Source: Raphanus sativus
Lineage: Eukaryota; Streptophyta; Magnoliopsida; Brassicales; Brassicaceae
Reading direction: 5' to 3'
NCBI RefSeq assembly: GCF_000801105.2
Contig: NC_079515.1
Location: 32,387,407-32,451,406, forward strand
DNA: 64,000 bases
The stretch's first letter is position 1. Every line of letters begins with the position of its first letter. The notes under the pieces are model-generated. The model did not search any database. It was not told where the DNA came from and worked only from the letters and a program-made list of their open reading frames with translations. A program made the position numbers and the translations under genes. Below are positions 59,116-64,000 of the stretch, in pieces.

Positions 59116-60106
59116 ATAAACCATCCTCCTAGTCCCAAACCCATACTTCCTAGTTATGATTTTGAATGCTCTAGTGAAACATGATATAAGTGAGAGTTAG
59201 GTTGGTCCGTACAATGAGTGATGAAGCAGTGAGGACAAAACTCCCTTTTTCACTATTTTTATTTATGTACTGTTTTAAGATGGAGCTCATGTAGCTATTC
59301 AGTAAGAAATGTGAATGTACCCTCAATTTTTTCCTTCTGGCCACTCAATTCCAATGCTGATCTATCAATCACCATCAATGTGTAAGTTTTCTCAAGCAAT
59401 AACTACTATTTTCACTTGCCTTTTTCTCCATGGCCACTAGCCTTCTTCTCCAGCTGTTGCAGTACTGTCGGTGCCTTAGTCTACCAATGTTCAAGAACTT
59501 AGAAGTAATAACTTATCCTTTCTAAACCAATCAAAACCCATAAAATTAAATAATAATGTTATTGTAATTAAACATAATAAGTTTTATCTTTGACCACATT
59601 CAAATTACAACATTCGATCTAGTAGACTCGATAACTAGAAACAAAATACACAGAAATAAATCTTCATTTTTGAACACAACACAAAGAAGTAAATACAAAC
59701 AGATAAATCTGGTATGTGTGTGAACGATGATTTCACAGTATTACACTATTACTTGTTAGAAAAGAATTAATGAGAACTAGTTCGGTCAGAAAGTTGAAAT
59801 ATTAGATATGAAACCAAATTCCCATTATTTTTGGATGGTTTTCTTGGCATTTTCTCGATGGGTTACACATTATTTCAACAAGTTCTGAACTTGATTAGAC
59901 ATTTTCTTCTTAAGGTTTAATGCAAATCTGACGCCTTTGTTGAATTGGGACCATATGGCCAAACCAATTATATATAATACTGTATTGTGCAACAAATCCT
60001 TGTTACATTTATATAGGTTTTTATTATTTCATGTTCATGTTCTTGTGTTCGTGTTTATTTTAGTGGTTTGTCAAAATAAGTTTATAAACTTCAAGGGCAA
60101 ACCATA
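59116..60106. other. intergenic between convergent FANCL and XTH6
   Basis: FANCL 3' UTR, then AT-rich DNA. No gene or terminal repeat seen. Confidence 0.4.
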
Positions 60107-60270
60107 CTCCGTATGTCATTCGATTCTTTTGTTTATTATATAAATATTGTCATTTTAGAATTTCAAGTAATTTATATTTATTTTAAGTTTAATATTCATT
60201 ACAAAATTCATTTCTTTTATAAATAATTTATCTATCTCAAAATACTATTGATGAAATATATATTTAATTA

Positions 60271-60322
<52 letters not shown>

Positions 60323-60380
60323 TTTAAACATTCTTAATCTATGTAAAAAATGTCAAAATATTTTATGAAATGGATAAAGA
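60107..60380. mobile_element. old Stowaway-like MITE containing a (TA)n microsatellite
   Basis: The left end CTCCGTATGTCATTCGATTC follows a TA. The interior has AAAATACTATTGATGAAA, as in the copy at 15858, and the right end is a worn TATGAAATGGATAAAGA. An (AT)n tract of about 40 bp followed by (GT)n lies at 60270-60322. The right boundary is approximate. Confidence 0.45.
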
Positions 60381-60607
60381 ATACATATAACGTATAGTTG
60401 CTTTCAAAACAATCAATGCCTAAGGTCACATAACTTAAAACACTTTCTTTTTCAAATAACCACATACATTAACCATTATATTTATACACACCACGTACTT
60501 GCGTATAAAAAAGACATTGCAATCCACAATTCCCCACAATTATATAAAAATATCGTACAAGAAGAGAAACATGATCATTGTACGTAAGCTTTGTACATGG
60601 TATTATT

Positions 60608-61842
60608 TCAAGCATGACACTCGATTGGTGGGACAGGATACCTTGACTTGTCGGTACAGTAATCATATACCATATGGTTTACTCTAACCCAACGGTAACG
60701 TCGAGCTTCCACGGCGTTAAGTGACTGATAAGCGTAACCTTCCCACCAATTATGAGGGTTCGATGGACAATTGGCGGGTCCAGGAACAGGACAGCCTTCG
60801 ATATCGAAATCTTTGTAATAAGCATAAAAAGGAGCTTTGCTCCAATCAATTTTCTCTAATCCTCCACGTGTCGCCCAATCATCAGCTTCCCATAGTGTTG
60901 AGTAAACTCCCATGGGTTGTGATGTTGGGTAGGCTATGTTCTTGGCTTGGTTGTTTTTGTATTCTCTTATTGGTACATCGTCCACGTAAAAGCTAATCAA
61001 CCAAAATATAGTCACGTTAATTATGGGGTTTTGAGACAGTAATGAAAAAAAAGATAAATCATACACGTCAAATGTATATGAAACTTTAGCTATGAAATTA
61101 AAATGAGAACTTATAAAATATTCCATGTTAATGTACTTTCTTTTTCAATTTTGCCATTGGTGAAAATGAGAGTGAGAAGCTTACACAATGTGTTTGTGTG
61201 ACCAAAGGATACTGTAAGTGTGGAAATCCAATGACGGATCGAACCAAAGATTAACCCGTTGCTCTCTATCTCCTTTGCCATGAGCAAATATGTTTGTTTG
61301 CACCGAGTAAGGTTGGCCACTTCGGTTTCCCAAGAACTCAAAATCTAGTTCATCCCTCACTGTGTCGGTATCCGAGTTCATCTATAGAGAGATATGAATG
61401 ATTAGACTACATTTTGGATGCATATGCGTGTGTTTGTGGTGAATGTGTGAAGTTACAAAACTTACGTAGAAGGCGGTGACCGTACCGGCAGAGTCGCCAG
61501 GAACGAGTTTGATCTTCATGCTCACTTTCCCGAATAAATACTTTCTTTTGGAAGAGAATCCACATCCTTATAGAAACGAGTTTAAGCATATTAGAGTGTC
61601 TTACATAAAAGCTCACTAATATTTAAAATGTTTTATAAGTGGTCTAGTTTGGTTTTACCTGTGCTCTGGTCAAGGACGAGTTGGATAGCTTTCCCACCGT
61701 CGACTTGATGGATGTGAGACTCCGACCATGCGGCTTTGAAATCCTCGGCGAATGTCGTAGGCCGTGCTGAAATCTGGATGAGCATTAGCGTACAAAGGGT
61801 GACAATGCAAAGAAAAGGAGTTTCGGCCATCATGGTCGGCAT
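60608..61842 (-). CDS. XTH6: xyloglucan endotransglucosylase/hydrolase XTH6
   Basis: Secreted GH16 enzyme that cuts and rejoins xyloglucan in the cell wall. Four exons on the minus strand: 61659-61842, 61466-61566, 61185-61381 and 60608-60992, giving 288 aa. Three possible Met codons open the frame (61842, 61833, 61830); the signal peptide [17 protein letters not shown] follows any of them, so the start is uncertain by four residues. The catalytic motif is DELDFEFLG with the two Glu residues, followed directly by the N-glycosylation site NRSGQP. The XET C-terminal region has four Cys ([18 protein letters not shown]) that form disulfides. The DELDFEFLG variant instead of DEIDFEFLG and the sequence [17 protein letters not shown] match XTH6. 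A TATA box lies about 90 bp upstream. Confidence 0.95.
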
Positions 61843-61925
61843 TTATAACAATGAAAAAGATGTTTTAAGTGACTACTTGTGAGTTTGGTTTTAAATTGAG
61901 AAGAAAATAGTAAGTGTGCATGCAA

Positions 61926-61933
61926 TTTATATA
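61926..61933 (-). promoter_or_regulatory. TATA box of XTH6
   Basis: TATATAAA on the minus strand about 85-90 bp upstream of the XTH6 ATG, with a CATGCA (RY-type) motif just downstream. Confidence 0.55.
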
Positions 61934-63412
61934 CTCAAATTTTTGTTGCCAATGGGAATTGAGGATTCAGGACGATGACGTGGATGGTGTAGCATTGAAC
62001 ACAAGGGGGACATCGTTTAGCTTTCCACACAGCTAATTGCAAGCAGTCTCTTGCCCTACTTATTTATTAATATCTTGCCAGTTATTATTCTTAGCAAAAA
62101 ATGCCAATAAGATTCCAAGGATGTGAATCACTGAATAGCTTAAGCTAGTAGACTATATACATCCCATCGACATGCCTAAAATATACTGTGTTATAAGAAA
62201 ACATGTTATTAATCATCATCATATGATCATTTTCTTAACAAAGCACAAAAAGTAATCCTTGAGATTAATGTAAAAACGTGCAGTTATAATACTTTATATG
62301 TTTTAATTCCTTGAAGAAAAAAATGCAAAAAATGGTTAGGAAGAAAAATGGACATGAACGTGTGTGGCTTATAACCTTGAAAGGGTGTAATGTCTCAGTC
62401 AAATGATGGTTGTGGTACGTAACATAGAGAACATATGGTTCTAATTATTTTGGCGTAGAGAATTTATAATATGAGGGTTTATATCCATTCATGTCTCCCA
62501 TGGGCCTCCTCTAACCTACCAAATACTTGTTTCTATCATAATTAGATAAATAAACAAAGCATACATATTTCTGATCATATTAGAGTTTGTTACTAAACCA
62601 TCTTTTACACAATGCAATATCACAGACATTAGTCAAATGTTAAGCTGATAGTAACCTGGAGAGTTGCCATAAAGAAAATCTTCTTAACGTCAACAGATAT
62701 CTCATTTGATTTTGGTGGAATTCAGTTAAACTTTTTCCTTTTTAATTTCCTTGCAAGTCAAAAAGTTCTATAAACTATTCTATCTTTAATATCTTTTTGA
62801 ACATGGATAGGAAAGCTGACAAAATAAATTACCTCACAATTTATAAAAGGTCGAGCGTAGATCTAAAAACAAACGTTACACCAAATCACATGGTATTTTG
62901 GTCTACTTCAACTCAAAACATTAATTTGAAAGGCCCATAAAATAATGGATAATGTATAAACTATATTCAATTTACATTTTCTGTCCACTCAATTTAAACT
63001 TTGATTTCATGTTTTTGAAAATTATCTAATCTGATGAATATAAAGATATTCATGTACGTTTACTTTTTCTCCATCATAAAAAAAAATAGATAAAACAAAC
63101 CGTTTGTATGACTCTTGGTACTATGGATAATAAGCTAATAGCTTTGATCCAGAAAAAACAAAAGCGAAAATAGCTTTTACCAAAAGGTTCATAATACCTA
63201 GATATAGATCATACAAATGACAATAATAATCCAACCCAGAATATCATGTTGTTTATGCTCTGCTTATTACAAAAACATATCACGGCATTCTCACTTGGAA
63301 TCTATATTTAGAAAGCAGATATAGATAAGTAAGAACTCAGGATCAGATCCTCCGGTCATACTCACATCTCAGGATGGCTCAAACACGGTTTGAGTGGAAA
63401 CTGCTGAATCAA
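61934..63412. other. XTH6 upstream region
   Basis: 1.5 kb of AT-rich DNA between XTH6 and a Copia element. No gene seen. The retrotransposon LTR begins about 1.57 kb upstream of the XTH6 start codon. Confidence 0.4.
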
Positions 63413-63623
63413 TGTTGAGACCATTATATGTTCTTGATATCGATACCTTCTCTAACCATTTCATAAAGTGAAATAGTTTATGGTATAATGTCTCTCATTA
63501 CGTTGGCAATAGCCGAGTATATATACATGAACAAACTCCTATAGCGATAAGGACTAAGACCTATTTACATCATTATCTAGATATACATAAGAGTTATCTT
63601 AATATGTAGTAGTTATCTCAATA
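63413..63623 (-). repeat. 3' LTR of a Ty1/Copia element
   Basis: 211 bp. On the minus strand it starts TATTGAGATAAC (a mutated TGTTGAGA) directly after a polypurine tract and ends TCTCAACA, the inverted complement of the expected start. The partner 5' LTR would lie beyond the right edge of the window. The flanking ATCAA at 63408-63412 is the candidate target duplication. Confidence 0.7.
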
Positions 63624-64000
63624 CTCCCCCCTCAAGTTGGAAGTGTGAGATTTCGAACACCCAACTTGGACAGAAGTGACTCAAACAGAGGTCTAGGTAG
63701 TGATTTAGTAAGAATGTCAGCCAGTTGATCTTTAGAAGAAACGTGCTCAGTAGTAATAAGCTTCGACTTAATGGCGTCACGAACATGATGACAGTCTTTC
63801 TCTATATACTTTGTCCGCTCATGGAAAACAGGATTTGCCGCAATGTATAAGGCAGACTTGCTATCGCAGTAGAGCTTCATCGGATGAGAGTGATCGATAC
63901 GGAACAACTGAAGAAGACCTTTCAACCACTTGAGTTCTTTAACCGCCTCAGACATGGACCGGTATTCGGCCTCAGCAGAAGATAATGAAACAGTGTCCTG
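63624..64000 (-). mobile_element. Ty1/Copia polyprotein 3' end (RNase H), truncated by window edge
   Basis: The open frame enters from the right edge and stops at 63632. It encodes the Copia RNase H: SSAEAEYRSMSEAVKELKWL, LYCDSKSALYIAANPVFHER with the catalytic Asp, TKYIEKDCHHVRD, and the family tail DQLADILTKSLP. A polypurine tract (TTGAGGGGGGAG on the minus strand) lies at 63624-63636 between the stop codon and the LTR. The visible part has no stop or frameshift, so the element may be intact; only its last 125 or so codons are in view. Confidence 0.9.

Overview
The window is nuclear DNA of a flowering plant in the Brassicaceae, most likely a Brassica-type (tribe Brassiceae) genome. The evidence is spliced genes with GT/AG introns, AT-rich intergenic DNA, plant-only gene families, and a gene order that runs, as I remember that genome, backwards along the end of Arabidopsis chromosome 5 (about At5g65870 to At5g65730). 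No species can be named from the sequence alone. All exon coordinates come from manual reading of splice sites. In nearly every gene the exon lengths sum to an intact reading frame of about the family's usual length.

Layout. 0.6-0.9 kb: PSK5, a phytosulfokine precursor (-). 4.3-4.9 kb: an intronless group-S bZIP gene (+), which I do not recall at this place in Arabidopsis chromosome 5. 5.4-7.9 kb: a cluster of mobile elements (a complete TRIM retroelement with two apparently identical LTRs, a Tourist-type MITE and a non-autonomous hAT element). 10.2-11.2 kb: an ankyrin / Rmt2-like arginine methyltransferase (+). 11.9-13.8 kb: a PPR protein (+) behind a 160-bp tandem duplication. 14.3-15.7 kb: CGR3, Golgi pectin methylation (+). 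19.6-21.2 kb: ACS5, ethylene biosynthesis (+). 28.9-30.3 kb: MYB68 (-). 31-42 kb: gene-poor DNA with MITEs, a telomere-like heptamer array, a probable Helitron and large (GA)n-rich repeat blocks; the BCAT5 gene expected here is missing. 42.5-46.4 kb: CRWN4/LINC4, a nuclear-lamina-like coiled-coil gene (-), broken by a partial duplication and a second frameshift. 47.2-49.7 kb: an S28 serine carboxypeptidase (-). 50.0-52.8 kb: a complete Helitron that sits inside a Stowaway MITE and carries a BREVIS RADIX-like first exon. 53.1-56.8 kb: 2-oxoglutarate dehydrogenase E1 (-), head-to-head with FANCL (57.4-59.1 kb, +). 60.6-61.8 kb: XTH6 (-). 63.4 kb to the end: the 3' part of a Copia retrotransposon (-).

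The genes do not form one pathway; they are a conserved syntenic block. Compared with Arabidopsis, RLP57, a thioredoxin-like gene, an F-box gene and BCAT5 are absent, which fits gene loss after the Brassiceae genome triplication. The bZIP may be the opposite case: a duplicate kept here and lost from Arabidopsis chromosome 5. The most interesting points are that bZIP, the broken CRWN4, the Helitron-captured BRX exon nested in a MITE, and the young TRIM element.
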